DNA from: an uncultured Eubacteriales bacterium | GTDB taxonomy: Bacteria; Bacillota; Clostridia; Christensenellales; Borkfalkiaceae | Assembly: GCA_905210545.1 (NCBI GenBank) | Contig: CAJLXC010000005.1 | Span: 1 to 34,642, forward strand | Direction: 5' to 3' | DNA length: 34,642 nt | Shown here: positions 1 through 9,686 of the stretch, piece after piece | Numbering within the stretch: position 1 is the stretch's first letter | How the letters are laid out: every line of letters begins with the position of its first letter | Notes under the pieces: model-generated | Told to the model about the DNA's origin: nothing | Database searches by the model: none | Seen by the model: the letters and a program-made list of their open reading frames with translations, nothing else | Translations under genes and position numbers: made by a program

Positions 1-23
1 ACTTAAAACAGGAGAATATATCA

Positions 24-1454
24 ATGGCAAAACTTAACGCGCAACGCAGACAGGAATTAAAAATCAAATTCGATTATAACAATATGATGTCCGATTTTAT
101 AGGAGAAGAACAGGGCTTTTCTTCAAAAGATTTGGCGGACAATAAAAAAATAGCCGAAGCGGCGCATAAACGCGTTGCCGAGAATCGCGGTAAAGGTATG
201 ATGGGGTGGACGGAACTTCCCTATAATCAGAAAGAAATAGTAAACGATATTATGGCAACGGCGAAAATAATAAGAAAAAAATTCGATAATTTCGTGGTTT
301 TAGGCATAGGCGGTTCTGCCTTGGGGCCGACGGCGGTTTTTCAGGCGCTTTGCCATTTAAGGCACAACGAGTTGCCTGCAAGAAAGAGAAAAGCTCCTAA
401 ACTATACGTGGAAGACAACGTTGACCCTGAGAGAATGGCGTCTCTTCTTGACGTTCTCGACTTGAATAAAACCGTTTTCAACGTTATCACGAAAAGCGGA
501 GCTACCAGCGAAACGATGTCGCAATATCTCATAATAATGGATTTGCTTAAAAAGAAATTCGGCGATAAGGCAAAAGAACATATGATTGCCACTACCTCCG
601 CAAAAAAAGGTAATCTGATCAAAATCGCACAGGAAGAAGGCTTAAAAACGTTTTATATTCCCGACGGAGTCGGCGGAAGATTTTCCGAATTATGTCCCGT
701 AGGTTTGCTTCCCGCCGCCGTTCTCGGAATCGATATTAAGGTGATGTTAGAAGGCGCGGCGTTTATGGATAAAATATGCAAGAGCAAAGATTACAGAAAA
801 AATCCCGCGCTTGTCGCCGCGTTATTGCAATTTATGTCAATGAAAAAAGGCAAAAACATTTCAGTTATGATGCCTTATAGCGACGGTTTGCGTTACGTCG
901 CCGACTGGTATTGTCAGCTTTGGGGCGAGAGCTTGGGAAAAGCCGTCGATTTAGACGGTAATACCGTATATGCGGGACAAACGCCCGTAAAAGCGTTGGG
1001 GGTAACCGATCAGCATTCACAGATTCAATTATACCGCGAGGGACCGTTCGACAAGGTTATCACTTTAATAGCGGTAGATAATTTCCGCGCCGAGGTGACT
1101 ATAAGCGAAGGTTGTGAAAACATACCCGACGTAAATTTCCTTTGCAACCATACTATGAACGAGCTTATAAATTCGGAGCGTAAAGCAACCGAATACGCTT
1201 TAACAACTGCCAACAGACCGAATTGCACTATAACCGTTCCCGAAATCAACGCTTTTACCATCGGCGAATTGTTGTATATGTTCGAGCTTGAAACAGCTTA
1301 TACCGGAGCGATGCTCAACGTTGATACCTTTAATCAGCCCGGCGTGGAAGGCGGCAAAAACGCTACTTACGCGCTTTTCGGAAGAAAAGGATACGAAGAA
1401 ACTAAAAAAGAAATGGATAACGCTCCCGCTAAAAAGCAAGAATATATTTGCTGA
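24..1454 (+). CDS. pgi: Glucose-6-phosphate isomerase
   Basis: This cytoplasmic enzyme interconverts glucose-6-phosphate and fructose-6-phosphate. Here it links glycolysis/gluconeogenesis to the glycogen genes that follow. The 476-residue product has the phosphosugar-isomerase (SIS) fold signatures: VLGIGGSALGP near residue 91-101, the TKSGATSETM phosphate loop near 155, GVGGRFSE near 216, and YSDGLRYVADWYCQLWGES near 285-303. The length fits the shorter Firmicutes/Thermotoga type rather than the roughly 550-residue E. coli type. The ATG at 24 is preceded by AGGAGA at about the right distance. The stop codon lies 11 bp before the preferred glgB start, or overlaps the alternative upstream start, so the two genes are probably translated from one message. 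The promoter lies outside the window. Confidence 0.96.
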   Translation: MAKLNAQRRQELKIKFDYNNMMSDFIGEEQGFSSKDLADNKKIAEAAHKRVAENRGKGMMGWTELPYNQKEIVNDIMATAKIIRKKFDNFVVLGIGGSALGPTAVFQALCHLRHNELPARKRKAPKLYVEDNVDPERMASLLDVLDLNKTVFNVITKSGATSETMSQYLIIMDLLKKKFGDKAKEHMIATTSAKKGNLIKIAQEEGLKTFYIPDGVGGRFSELCPVGLLPAAVLGIDIKVMLEGAAFMDKICKSKDYRKNPALVAALLQFMSMKKGKNISVMMPYSDGLRYVADWYCQLWGESLGKAVDLDGNTVYAGQTPVKALGVTDQHSQIQLYREGPFDKVITLIAVDNFRAEVTISEGCENIPDVNFLCNHTMNELINSERKATEYALTTANRPNCTITVPEINAFTIGELLYMFELETAYTGAMLNVDTFNQPGVEGGKNATYALFGRKGYEETKKEMDNAPAKKQEYIC

Positions 1455-1465
1455 GAGATTTTAAT

Positions 1466-3352
1466 GTGATAAAAAAGCAAGAAACAATAAAAGAAGAAAA
1501 TTTACCCGTTTATTTATTTCATCAGGGAACATATTACAGGGCATATGACTTTATGGGCGCGCATTTCGACGAGGTTGACGGACAGAAAGGCGTAATCTTC
1601 CGCACTTGGGCGCCTAAAGCGGAAAACGTTTCCGTCGTGGGAGATTTCAACGACTGGAATGCTTTTTCGTTGCCTATGAAGCGTATAAGCGAAGGCGGAA
1701 TTTACGAAGCATTCGCTCCCGGCGTAAAAGAATATTCAAACTATAAATACGCCGTTACGAGTTGCGGCAAGACGGTCTTAAAAGCCGATCCTTATGCGTT
1801 TCATTCCGAAACGCCGCCCGCAACCGCGTCAAAAATATATTCTTTAGACGGTTATACGTGGGGAGACGATGAATTTATCTCCTCGCGATCTAAGCCTTAC
1901 GATAAACCCGTTAATATTTACGAAGTAAATCTCGCGTCTTGGAAAAAACACGAAAACGGAGATTATTATACTTATCGGGAATTAGCCGACGAGTTGGTTG
2001 ATTACGTAATCGAAACGGGATATACGCATATAGAGCTTATGCCCGTTTCAGAATATCCGTTCGACGGTTCCTGGGGATATCAGATTACCGGGTACTACGC
2101 GGTTTCTTCGAGATTCGGCACGCCGAAAGATTTTATGTTCTTTATCGACCGTTGCCATCAAAAAGGAATATCGGTAATTATCGACTGGGTTCCTGCGCAT
2201 TTCCCCAAAGACAAACACGGACTTTTTGAGTTTGACGGCTATCCTTGTTATGAAAATCAAGGCTGGGACAGAAAAGAGCATAAGGTTTGGGGTACGAGAA
2301 TTTTCGATCTCGGCAGAAACGAGGTACAATGTTTTCTTATTTCAAACGCTATGTATTTTTTTGAAAAATTCCATATCGACGGTTTAAGAGTAGACGCGGT
2401 CGCGTCTATGCTGTATCTCGATTACGATAAAAAACCCGGCGAATGGATACCGAATGAAAACGGCGGCAATTATAATCTTCAAGCCATAGCTTTTTTAAGA
2501 AAACTAAACAGCGTTGTTTTTAAAGAATTTCCGTTCGCTCTGATGATTGCGGAAGAGTCGACGGCTTTTCCTTTGATCACAAAGCCGGTAGACGTGGGCG
2601 GATTAGGTTTCAATTTCAAATGGAATATGGGTTGGATGAACGACAGCCTTTCTTATATGCAAACAGATCCGTATTTCCGTTCGGGTTCGCATAATAAACT
2701 TACTTTTTCGATGTATTATGCGTTCAGCGAGAACTACGTTTTACCGATTTCTCACGACGAAGTCGTCCATGGTAAAAAATCTTTACTCGATAAAATGCCG
2801 GGCGATATACCCGAAAAATTCGCGAATTTAAGAGCTTTCATGACGTTTATGTTTGCCCATCCCGGCAAAAAACTTAATTTTATGGGCAACGAATTCGGTC
2901 AATTTAAAGAGTGGGATTATAAAAGCTCCGTCGAATTTTTTATGTTAAAATTTGAAAATCATAAAAAACTATGGATTTTCAATAAAACTCTTAACGATAT
3001 TTATAAAAATTCAAGTCCATTATATAAAATAGAAGATTCCTGGGACGGTTTTCAATGGATTTCCGCCGACGAAAAAGATAATAACGTTATTTCTTTTATA
3101 CGAAAAGACGATTGCGGAAAGCAGATTGTCGTTATAATAAACTTTTCGGGAAACCTTTATCGAAAATACAGGCTCGGCGTCGAAAAAGGCGAATATCGCC
3201 TTATATTAAACACCGACGAGAAAAAATACGGCGGTAACGGAACGTTAAAAGGTAAAACGTTCAGAACCGTTAAGAGAAAAGCTCACGGCAGAAACGATTC
3301 GATTTCGTTCGATTTACCTAAGTTTACGGGGTTATATTTTGAGAAAATTTAA
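1466..3352 (+). CDS. glgB: 1,4-alpha-glucan branching enzyme (GH13)
   Basis: GlgB introduces alpha-1,6 branches into growing glycogen. An N-terminal CBM48-like domain (VIFRTWAPKAENVSVVGDFNDWN) precedes the GH13 barrel. The barrel shows the DGLRVDAVASMLYLD nucleophile region (around residue 310), the acid/base MIAEES (around 365) and ISHDEVVHGK, which is typical of branching enzymes. The product is about 628 residues, a normal length. The reading frame is open back to a TTG at 1448 that overlaps the pgi stop. I prefer the GTG at 1466 because GAGAG sits about 8 nt upstream of it and translation then starts with MIKKQET. The TTG start would add six residues, and I cannot exclude it. It lies in the glycogen operon between pgi and glgC. 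Confidence 0.95.
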   Translation: MIKKQETIKEENLPVYLFHQGTYYRAYDFMGAHFDEVDGQKGVIFRTWAPKAENVSVVGDFNDWNAFSLPMKRISEGGIYEAFAPGVKEYSNYKYAVTSCGKTVLKADPYAFHSETPPATASKIYSLDGYTWGDDEFISSRSKPYDKPVNIYEVNLASWKKHENGDYYTYRELADELVDYVIETGYTHIELMPVSEYPFDGSWGYQITGYYAVSSRFGTPKDFMFFIDRCHQKGISVIIDWVPAHFPKDKHGLFEFDGYPCYENQGWDRKEHKVWGTRIFDLGRNEVQCFLISNAMYFFEKFHIDGLRVDAVASMLYLDYDKKPGEWIPNENGGNYNLQAIAFLRKLNSVVFKEFPFALMIAEESTAFPLITKPVDVGGLGFNFKWNMGWMNDSLSYMQTDPYFRSGSHNKLTFSMYYAFSENYVLPISHDEVVHGKKSLLDKMPGDIPEKFANLRAFMTFMFAHPGKKLNFMGNEFGQFKEWDYKSSVEFFMLKFENHKKLWIFNKTLNDIYKNSSPLYKIEDSWDGFQWISADEKDNNVISFIRKDDCGKQIVVIINFSGNLYRKYRLGVEKGEYRLILNTDEKKYGGNGTLKGKTFRTVKRKAHGRNDSISFDLPKFTGLYFEKI

Positions 3353-3372
3353 GTTGTAAGGAGCAACTCTAT

Positions 3373-4575
3373 ATGATAAGAAAAAAGAAATGTATTGCAA
3401 TGTTGTTGGCGGGCGGTCAGGGAAGCCGTTTATATGCCTTGACTAACAATATCGCAAAACCGGCAGTTTCATTCGGAGGAAAATACAGGATTATCGATTT
3501 TCCTCTTTCAAACTGCGTTAATTCGGGTATTGATACCGTCGGCGTATTGACGCAGTATCAACCGCTTGTTTTAAACGATTATATCGGCAACGGACAACCT
3601 TGGGATTTAGACAGGACTTTCGGCGGGGTACATATACTTTCGCCGTATCAGGCAAAACACTCGTCTGACTGGTATAAAGGCACTGCTAACGCAATTTATC
3701 AGAACATTCATTTTATAAAACAATTCGACCCGGATTACGTTTTGGTTTTATCAGGGGATCATATTTATAAAATGAATTATTCTACGATGCTCAATTATCA
3801 TATTTTAAATGAGGCAGATTGCACGATTGCGGCTATAAACGTTCCTGTCGAAGAAGCCTCGAGATTCGGTATTCTCAACACAAAGCCGGACGGGGAAATA
3901 TATGAATTCGAAGAAAAGCCTGAAAAACCAAAATCTACGCTTGCTTCTATGGGAATTTATATTTTTTCCGCAAAAAAGCTTTACAGGTATTTAGAAGAAG
4001 ACAACAACGACCCCGAATCTTCAAACGATTTCGGAAAAGACGTCTTGCCTAAAATGCTTGCGGCGGGAGAGAAGATGATGGCTTACGAATTTAAGGGATA
4101 CTGGAAAGACGTCGGCACGATCGATTCTCTTTACGAAGCGAATATGGATTTGCTGGGCGATAAACCGAAATTTGACGTTTCGGATACGTCCTGGAAAATT
4201 CAGTCGAGAAGCCCGCTTGCGCCGCCGCAATATATCGGAAACGAAGCAAAAGTCGTAAACAGTATAATTATGTCCGGTTGCGAAATTTACGGGACAGTCG
4301 AAAACTCCGTGCTTGCAAGCGATATTGTAATCGGTAAGAATGTTGTGGTGAAAAACAGTATAATTATGTCTGACACAACAATAAATGAAGGTGCAAAAAT
4401 CGAGTATGCGATAATAGACGAAAAAATAACGGTCGGTAAAAACGCCGTAATCGGCGAGCCGGAATCGTCCGGAAAAGGTATCGCCGTTCTCGGTCGGGAA
4501 ATTACCGTAGAAGACGGAGCAACGGTCGAAGGCGGCAAAATAATAGATAAAAACGTTTATAAGGGAGAAAAATAA
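3373..4575 (+). CDS. glgC: Glucose-1-phosphate adenylyltransferase, catalytic subunit
   Basis: GlgC makes ADP-glucose from glucose-1-phosphate and ATP, the committed step of glycogen synthesis. The 400-residue protein has the nucleotidyltransferase loop LLAGGQGSRL at residues 11-20, the GTANAIYQN segment, GDHIYKMNY, FEEKP and GYWKDVGTIDSLYEAN. A C-terminal left-handed beta-helix is built of hexapeptide repeats (two NSIIMS-type turns). AAGGAG lies upstream of the ATG. Two codons separate its stop from the glgD start, consistent with coupled translation of a GlgC/GlgD hetero-oligomer as known in Bacillus. Confidence 0.97.
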   Translation: MIRKKKCIAMLLAGGQGSRLYALTNNIAKPAVSFGGKYRIIDFPLSNCVNSGIDTVGVLTQYQPLVLNDYIGNGQPWDLDRTFGGVHILSPYQAKHSSDWYKGTANAIYQNIHFIKQFDPDYVLVLSGDHIYKMNYSTMLNYHILNEADCTIAAINVPVEEASRFGILNTKPDGEIYEFEEKPEKPKSTLASMGIYIFSAKKLYRYLEEDNNDPESSNDFGKDVLPKMLAAGEKMMAYEFKGYWKDVGTIDSLYEANMDLLGDKPKFDVSDTSWKIQSRSPLAPPQYIGNEAKVVNSIIMSGCEIYGTVENSVLASDIVIGKNVVVKNSIIMSDTTINEGAKIEYAIIDEKITVGKNAVIGEPESSGKGIAVLGREITVEDGATVEGGKIIDKNVYKGEK

Positions 4576-4577
4576 TT

Positions 4578-5687
4578 ATGAGAGCGGTCGGAATAATTTT
4601 TTCAAACATACACGATAATAACGTACCCGAACTTGCAAGAATAAGAACTCTCGGTTCTATACCGTTCGGCGGCAGATACAGGCTTATTGATTTTCCCTTG
4701 TCAAATATGGTTAATTCCGGAATCGATACCGTCGGGATAATAACCAAAAACAATTATCAGTCTTTGATGGATCACGTAGGAAGCGGAAAAGACTGGGATC
4801 TTGCGAGAAAAGACGGCGGCGTAATTATTTTGCCGCCTTTCGGAGATTCTGCCAGCAACTCTTTATATAACTCTCGTCTGGAAGCGCTTAAAGGAATTAC
4901 GAATTTTCTTTTCAGAGCCGATGAAGAATACGTCGTTATGACCGATTGCGATTCCGTTTGCCGCTTAGATTACAGCGAGATAATGGAGTATCATATTAAA
5001 AATCGCGCAGATATTACTCTCGTTTATAAAAAAAGAGGTGCGGAAGCCGGAGAAGATAAAGAAACGACTTTCGATTTGACCGGCAACCGTATAACGGGAT
5101 TGAATTATAAAACTCACTTAACCGAAAAACCCGATAACGTTTTTATGAACGTTTTTGTTTTGAAAAGAACTTTGCTTCAAAACATCGTTATGGACAGTAT
5201 CGCGCATAACAAAAATCATTTTATGGCGGAAGTAGTAGCTTCTAATTTGAAATCGATGAATATTATAGGCTACGAATATAAAGGGTTTTTTGCGGGCATC
5301 AAGTCTTTACAGGCTTATTACGAAAGCAATCTCGCTCTGCTCGATCCGAAAGTCAAAGCAGAAGTTTTCGGCGACAGAAGCGTTTTTACGAAAATAAGAG
5401 ATTCCGCGCCGACCAGATTCGGAAATGCCGCCGTAGTTAAAAATTCTTTGATTGCGGACGGTTGTTCGATCGAGGGGGAAGTCGAAAACAGCGTGATATT
5501 CAGAAACGTAAAAGTCGGCAGGGGTTCGGTTGTTAAAAACAGTATAGTTATGCAAAACACCGTTTTAGGAGAAAATTGTACGCTGAACTGTATAATTACC
5601 GATAAAAACGTAACCATAACCGATAGAAAAACACTTTCGGGTTGCGATAATCACCCGTTCTATATCGGTAAAGGAATAATGATTTAA
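4578..5687 (+). CDS. glgD: GlgD, ADP-glucose pyrophosphorylase-like regulatory subunit
   Basis: This is a paralogue of GlgC, 369 residues long. It keeps the shared core (IPFGGRYRLIDFPLSNMVNSGIDTVGI and a beta-helix C-terminus with ENSVIFRNVKVG and NSIVMQNTVLG). The N-terminal nucleotide loop is degenerate: where GlgC has GGQGSRL, this protein reads IIFSNIHDNNVPELARIRT. The loss of the catalytic loop is the usual hallmark of GlgD. In Firmicutes GlgD associates with GlgC and modulates its activity. AAGGGAGAAAAATAATT supplies the ribosome binding site, lying across the end of glgC. A regulatory rather than catalytic role follows from family knowledge and the missing loop. Confidence 0.94.
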   Translation: MRAVGIIFSNIHDNNVPELARIRTLGSIPFGGRYRLIDFPLSNMVNSGIDTVGIITKNNYQSLMDHVGSGKDWDLARKDGGVIILPPFGDSASNSLYNSRLEALKGITNFLFRADEEYVVMTDCDSVCRLDYSEIMEYHIKNRADITLVYKKRGAEAGEDKETTFDLTGNRITGLNYKTHLTEKPDNVFMNVFVLKRTLLQNIVMDSIAHNKNHFMAEVVASNLKSMNIIGYEYKGFFAGIKSLQAYYESNLALLDPKVKAEVFGDRSVFTKIRDSAPTRFGNAAVVKNSLIADGCSIEGEVENSVIFRNVKVGRGSVVKNSIVMQNTVLGENCTLNCIITDKNVTITDRKTLSGCDNHPFYIGKGIMI

Positions 5688-5700
5688 GGGGGAAAGCAAA

Positions 5701-7206
5701 ATGAAAAATTCTAACACGGAATCGGTTAAAAAAACTAAAACAACGGTAAAAACAGGTAAACTTCCCGAAATAAGCGTAAAAATAAAAAAGAAAATAGTGT
5801 TTCTCGGCTCAGAAGCCGCGCCTTTCGTTGCGACAGGCGGACTTGCAGACGTTTTAGGTTCTTTGCCTAAGGCTCTTGCCAAAAAAAACACTCTCGATAT
5901 AAGCGTGATTTTGCCGCTTTACGGGAATATTCCGGACGAATATAAAAGCCGTTTCCGCTTTATAACGAACTTTAACGTATCCGTCGGTTGGCGTTGGCAG
6001 TATGCGGGCGTTTTCGCTTACGAGTACGAAGGGGTAAAATTCTATTTTATCGACAACGAATATTACTTTAAAAGAGACGGCAGCATTTACGGATTTTATG
6101 ACGATGGGGAAAGATTTGCTTTCTTCTCACGCGCGGCTCTCGACACTATCGCGAGATTGAATATCTATCCCGACGTTCTTCATTGTAACGACTGGCAAAC
6201 GGCGGCTTCCGCCATATACCTTAAAGGAATGTATTACGGAGACGAAAATTTCCGCAGAATCAAAACCGTTTTCACTATTCATAACATAGAATATCAAGGC
6301 GTTTTCGGAATGGATACTTTCGCGAGTTTATTCGGTTTTTCGGATAACGTCAGACAATTCGTAGAATTTGACGGAAATATAAATCTTATGAAAGGCGCGA
6401 TAGAAATGACCGATACCGTAAGTACCGTCAGCCCGACGTATGCGGAAGAAATAAAAAATGCGTATTTCGCACATGGATTACAGGATATAATCAATCGTAA
6501 CGCTTACAAACTTCGCGGAATATTAAACGGTATAGACGTGGATTATTATAACCCGGAAACAGATAAGTTTTTGTTTGCGAACTATTCGTTGAACGATTTA
6601 TCGGGAAAAGCCGTTTGCAAGCGTAATTTACAAAAAATGTTAGGATTGCCGGAAAGACCGGACGTACCCGTAATAGCGGTTATATCAAGACTTGTATCTC
6701 ATAAAGGACTTGATTTGATAAAAGCCGTTGCGTACAGCCTGTTATCTCAGGACGTTCAGCTGATAGTGCTCGGTAAAGGCGAAATTTCTTATGAAAACTT
6801 TTTTAACAATCTTGCAGGCTCATATAAGGGAAAATGCGTTGCGGTCATCGCATACAATCAGGATCTTTCGAGAAAAATTTATTCTGGCGCAGATATATTT
6901 TTGATGCCGTCTAAAACCGAGCCTTGCGGACTGTCGCAGATGATTGCGAGCCGTTACGGCACGGTTCCCGTAGTAAGAGAAACGGGCGGTCTTAACGATA
7001 GTATTAAAGCTTATACCGGCAAATGCGGTAACGGATTTACGTTCCGCGATTACAACGCGCACGATATGCTTTACGTTATCGACGAAGCCATAAGAACATA
7101 TAAAGACAAATCGGCTTGGAGAGACGTGCAAAAACGCGCTATGGAAACTGATTTTTCCTGGAATGTTCAAGCAGATAAATACGAAGATATGTATAACGAA
7201 AGATAA
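5701..7206 (+). CDS. glgA: Glycogen synthase (ADP-glucose, GT5)
   Basis: GlgA extends alpha-1,4-glucan chains using ADP-glucose. The 501-residue protein has both Rossmann halves of a GT5/GT-B enzyme: SEAAPFVATGGLADVLGSLP at residues 37-56, LHCNDWQTA and FTIHNIEYQG in the first half, and ISRLVSHKGLDLI and SKTEPCGLSQMIASRYG with the conserved Glu in the second. Two details stand out. The classical KTGGL lysine is Ala44 (ATGGL), a variant I believe recurs in clostridial GlgA proteins. There is also a lysine/threonine-rich N-terminal extension of about 30 residues before the first beta strand. AAGGGGGAAAG before ATG 5701 supports the long form. Confidence 0.95.
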   Translation: MKNSNTESVKKTKTTVKTGKLPEISVKIKKKIVFLGSEAAPFVATGGLADVLGSLPKALAKKNTLDISVILPLYGNIPDEYKSRFRFITNFNVSVGWRWQYAGVFAYEYEGVKFYFIDNEYYFKRDGSIYGFYDDGERFAFFSRAALDTIARLNIYPDVLHCNDWQTAASAIYLKGMYYGDENFRRIKTVFTIHNIEYQGVFGMDTFASLFGFSDNVRQFVEFDGNINLMKGAIEMTDTVSTVSPTYAEEIKNAYFAHGLQDIINRNAYKLRGILNGIDVDYYNPETDKFLFANYSLNDLSGKAVCKRNLQKMLGLPERPDVPVIAVISRLVSHKGLDLIKAVAYSLLSQDVQLIVLGKGEISYENFFNNLAGSYKGKCVAVIAYNQDLSRKIYSGADIFLMPSKTEPCGLSQMIASRYGTVPVVRETGGLNDSIKAYTGKCGNGFTFRDYNAHDMLYVIDEAIRTYKDKSAWRDVQKRAMETDFSWNVQADKYEDMYNER

Positions 7207-7249
7207 AAGAGTTATAACGACATTTTAACAGGAGAATTATTTTAAATCA

Positions 7250-9673
7250 ATGAAACAAATCAACGAAAAAGAAGCCGGACAGCTGATAAAAAACAAACTT
7301 TCTAATTATTTTGCGGTTTCTCCGTCGGAAGCAACGAAAGAACAGGTGTATAAAGCTGTTGCAATGTGCGTTCGCGACATCTTGCTGGAAAAACGCAGCG
7401 CGTTCAATAAAAAATACAGAGCGCAGGGCGGCAAAAGAGTCTATTACCTTTGCATGGAGTTTTTGCTCGGACAATCGCTGAAAAACAATACTTATAATCT
7501 TAATATTCAAACTTCGTTCAACGACGCGTTGAAAAAAGAGTTCGGACTTACATTAGAAGATTTGTATGATGAAGAACCCGATGCCGGTCTCGGCAACGGC
7601 GGTCTCGGCAGACTTGCGGCGTGTTTTATGGATTCGCTTGCCACACTCGATTATCCTGCAATGGGCTATTCCATACGATACGAATACGGTTTATTTAAAC
7701 AAAAAATCGTAGACGGGTGGCAAACGGAACTTCCCGATATCTGGTTGCCCGGCGGGGAAGTCTGGCTTACTCAACGTTTAGATAAAACTTATAAAGTTAA
7801 ATTTGACGGATTTATCAGGGAAAACTGGACCGAAAACGGTCTTAAAATAGAACACGCAGACGCAAAAGAAGTCGAAGCCGTGGCTTACGATATGATGATT
7901 TCAGGCAAAGACGGAGATGCCGTTTCTATTTTAAGATTGTGGAAAACTCAAAATATAAATAAATTCGATATGAAAACCTTCTCGCAGGGCGATTATATGC
8001 GCAGCATGCAGGAAGACAACGAAGCCGAACTGATATCCAAAGTTCTTTATCCGTCAGACAACCACTTCGAGGGCAAGTCTTTAAGATTAAAACAGCAATA
8101 TCTTTTAGTTTCGGCTGCTCTTCAGGATATTATTTCGGATCATAAAAAGAGATACGGTTCTCTCGATTCCTTACCGGAAAAAGCCGCTATCCACATAAAC
8201 GATACGCACCCCGCGTTATGTATTCCCGAGCTTATGCGTATTCTGATAGACGAGAACGGTTATTCCTGGGAAAAGGCTTGGGATATAGTAACTAAAACCG
8301 TAGCCTATACAAACCATACCGTAATGAGCGAAGCTCTTGAAAAATGGAACGAAGATCTGATTGAAAGACGTCTGCCCAGAATTTATTCCATTCTTAAAGA
8401 AATAAATCAAAGATTTTGCGCCGAAATGTGGAATTTATTCCCCGGCAACTGGGATAAAATAGACAGAATGAGCATTTTTTCTCACGGTCAGGTTAAAATG
8501 GCTAATTTAAGCGTCGTTGCCTCGCATTCCGTAAACGGCGTATCTTCGCTTCATAGCGAGATAATAAAAACAAGTGTTTTTAAAGATTTTTACGACGCTT
8601 ACCCGCAAAAATTTACCAACGTTACTAACGGTATCGCGCACAGAAGATGGCTGTGTCAATCCAACCCCGAATTATCCGCTTTAATTTCGGATTGTATCGG
8701 AGACGATTTTGTTCTCGACGCGGCGCGTTTGTCCGAATTCAAAAAATTCGGTTCGGATATGACCGTTCTCAACAGGCTGAATGAAATTAAGAGCATTAAA
8801 AAAAATCAGTTTTGCGATTATGCGAAAAAGAAACAAGGCGTTATAATAGATCCGAATTCTATTTTCGACGTTCAGGCAAAGCGAATGCATGAATATAAAC
8901 GTCAGCTTATGAACGCTCTTTATATAATATCTTTATACAACGAACTGCTTGAAAATCCGAATAAAGATATGACGCCTAAAACGTTTATTTTCGGAGCGAA
9001 AGCCGCACCGGGGTATTATTTCGCAAAACAGATAATAAAACTTATTTGCGCGCTTTCCGAAGACATAAAGAAGCATCCGGAGATCAATAAAAAGCTGAAC
9101 GTCGTTTATATGGAAGACTATTGCGTTTCTATGGCAGAAAAGCTTATGCCCGCGACCGAAATATCGGAACAGATTTCGCAGGCAGGCAAAGAGGCGAGCG
9201 GAACGGGCAATATGAAATTTATGATAAACGGCGCGCTTACGATAGGAACGCTTGACGGGGCAAACGTAGAAATGCTCGAAGCGTGCGGCAAGGATAATAT
9301 ATTTATTTTCGGACTTACGGCGGAAGAAGTTGACAGACTTTGGACGCATGGTTATAATTCGACCGTTTATTATGCCGACAATAAAAAGTTAGAAGGGGTT
9401 ATAACCGCTCTCAATAAAGGCTTTAACGGTCAGTCGTTTGCGGATATATCGCATTATCTTTTAACGGGTAGTCCCGTTGCAGACCCTTATATGTGTCTTG
9501 CCGATTTCGGAGCGTTCTGCGAAATTCATTCCGTAGTCGATAAACTTTATCTCGATAAAACCGCATGGGCAAAGAAATCTCTTAATAATATTGCGGCGTC
9601 GGGAATTTTCTCCGCAGACAGAGCGATTAAAGAATATGCCGACAGAATCTGGAATCTTAAAAGAATAAAATAA
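7250..9673 (+). CDS. glgP: Glycogen/alpha-glucan phosphorylase
   Basis: This enzyme releases glucose-1-phosphate from the non-reducing ends of glycogen, with PLP as cofactor. The 807-residue sequence (normal family length) shows DAGLGNGGLGRLAACFMDS near 110, the MHEYKRQLMNALYI segment near 545, and the PLP-lysine signature EASGTGNMKFMINGALTIGTLDG (lysine near 654). AGGAG lies 5' of the ATG. Synthesis (glgBCDA) and breakdown (glgP) share one transcription unit. Storage and mobilisation are therefore probably controlled by enzyme allostery and flux rather than by separate promoters. Confidence 0.97.
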   Translation: MKQINEKEAGQLIKNKLSNYFAVSPSEATKEQVYKAVAMCVRDILLEKRSAFNKKYRAQGGKRVYYLCMEFLLGQSLKNNTYNLNIQTSFNDALKKEFGLTLEDLYDEEPDAGLGNGGLGRLAACFMDSLATLDYPAMGYSIRYEYGLFKQKIVDGWQTELPDIWLPGGEVWLTQRLDKTYKVKFDGFIRENWTENGLKIEHADAKEVEAVAYDMMISGKDGDAVSILRLWKTQNINKFDMKTFSQGDYMRSMQEDNEAELISKVLYPSDNHFEGKSLRLKQQYLLVSAALQDIISDHKKRYGSLDSLPEKAAIHINDTHPALCIPELMRILIDENGYSWEKAWDIVTKTVAYTNHTVMSEALEKWNEDLIERRLPRIYSILKEINQRFCAEMWNLFPGNWDKIDRMSIFSHGQVKMANLSVVASHSVNGVSSLHSEIIKTSVFKDFYDAYPQKFTNVTNGIAHRRWLCQSNPELSALISDCIGDDFVLDAARLSEFKKFGSDMTVLNRLNEIKSIKKNQFCDYAKKKQGVIIDPNSIFDVQAKRMHEYKRQLMNALYIISLYNELLENPNKDMTPKTFIFGAKAAPGYYFAKQIIKLICALSEDIKKHPEINKKLNVVYMEDYCVSMAEKLMPATEISEQISQAGKEASGTGNMKFMINGALTIGTLDGANVEMLEACGKDNIFIFGLTAEEVDRLWTHGYNSTVYYADNKKLEGVITALNKGFNGQSFADISHYLLTGSPVADPYMCLADFGAFCEIHSVVDKLYLDKTAWAKKSLNNIAASGIFSADRAIKEYADRIWNLKRIK

Positions 9674-9686
9674 TACGGTAGATAAT

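Noticed and set aside
4255..5560. Recurring AACAGTATAATTATG-like DNA repeats in glgC and glgD
   Set aside because: They encode the NSIIMS-type hexapeptide turns of the left-handed beta-helix and reflect protein structure and paralogy, not a DNA element.
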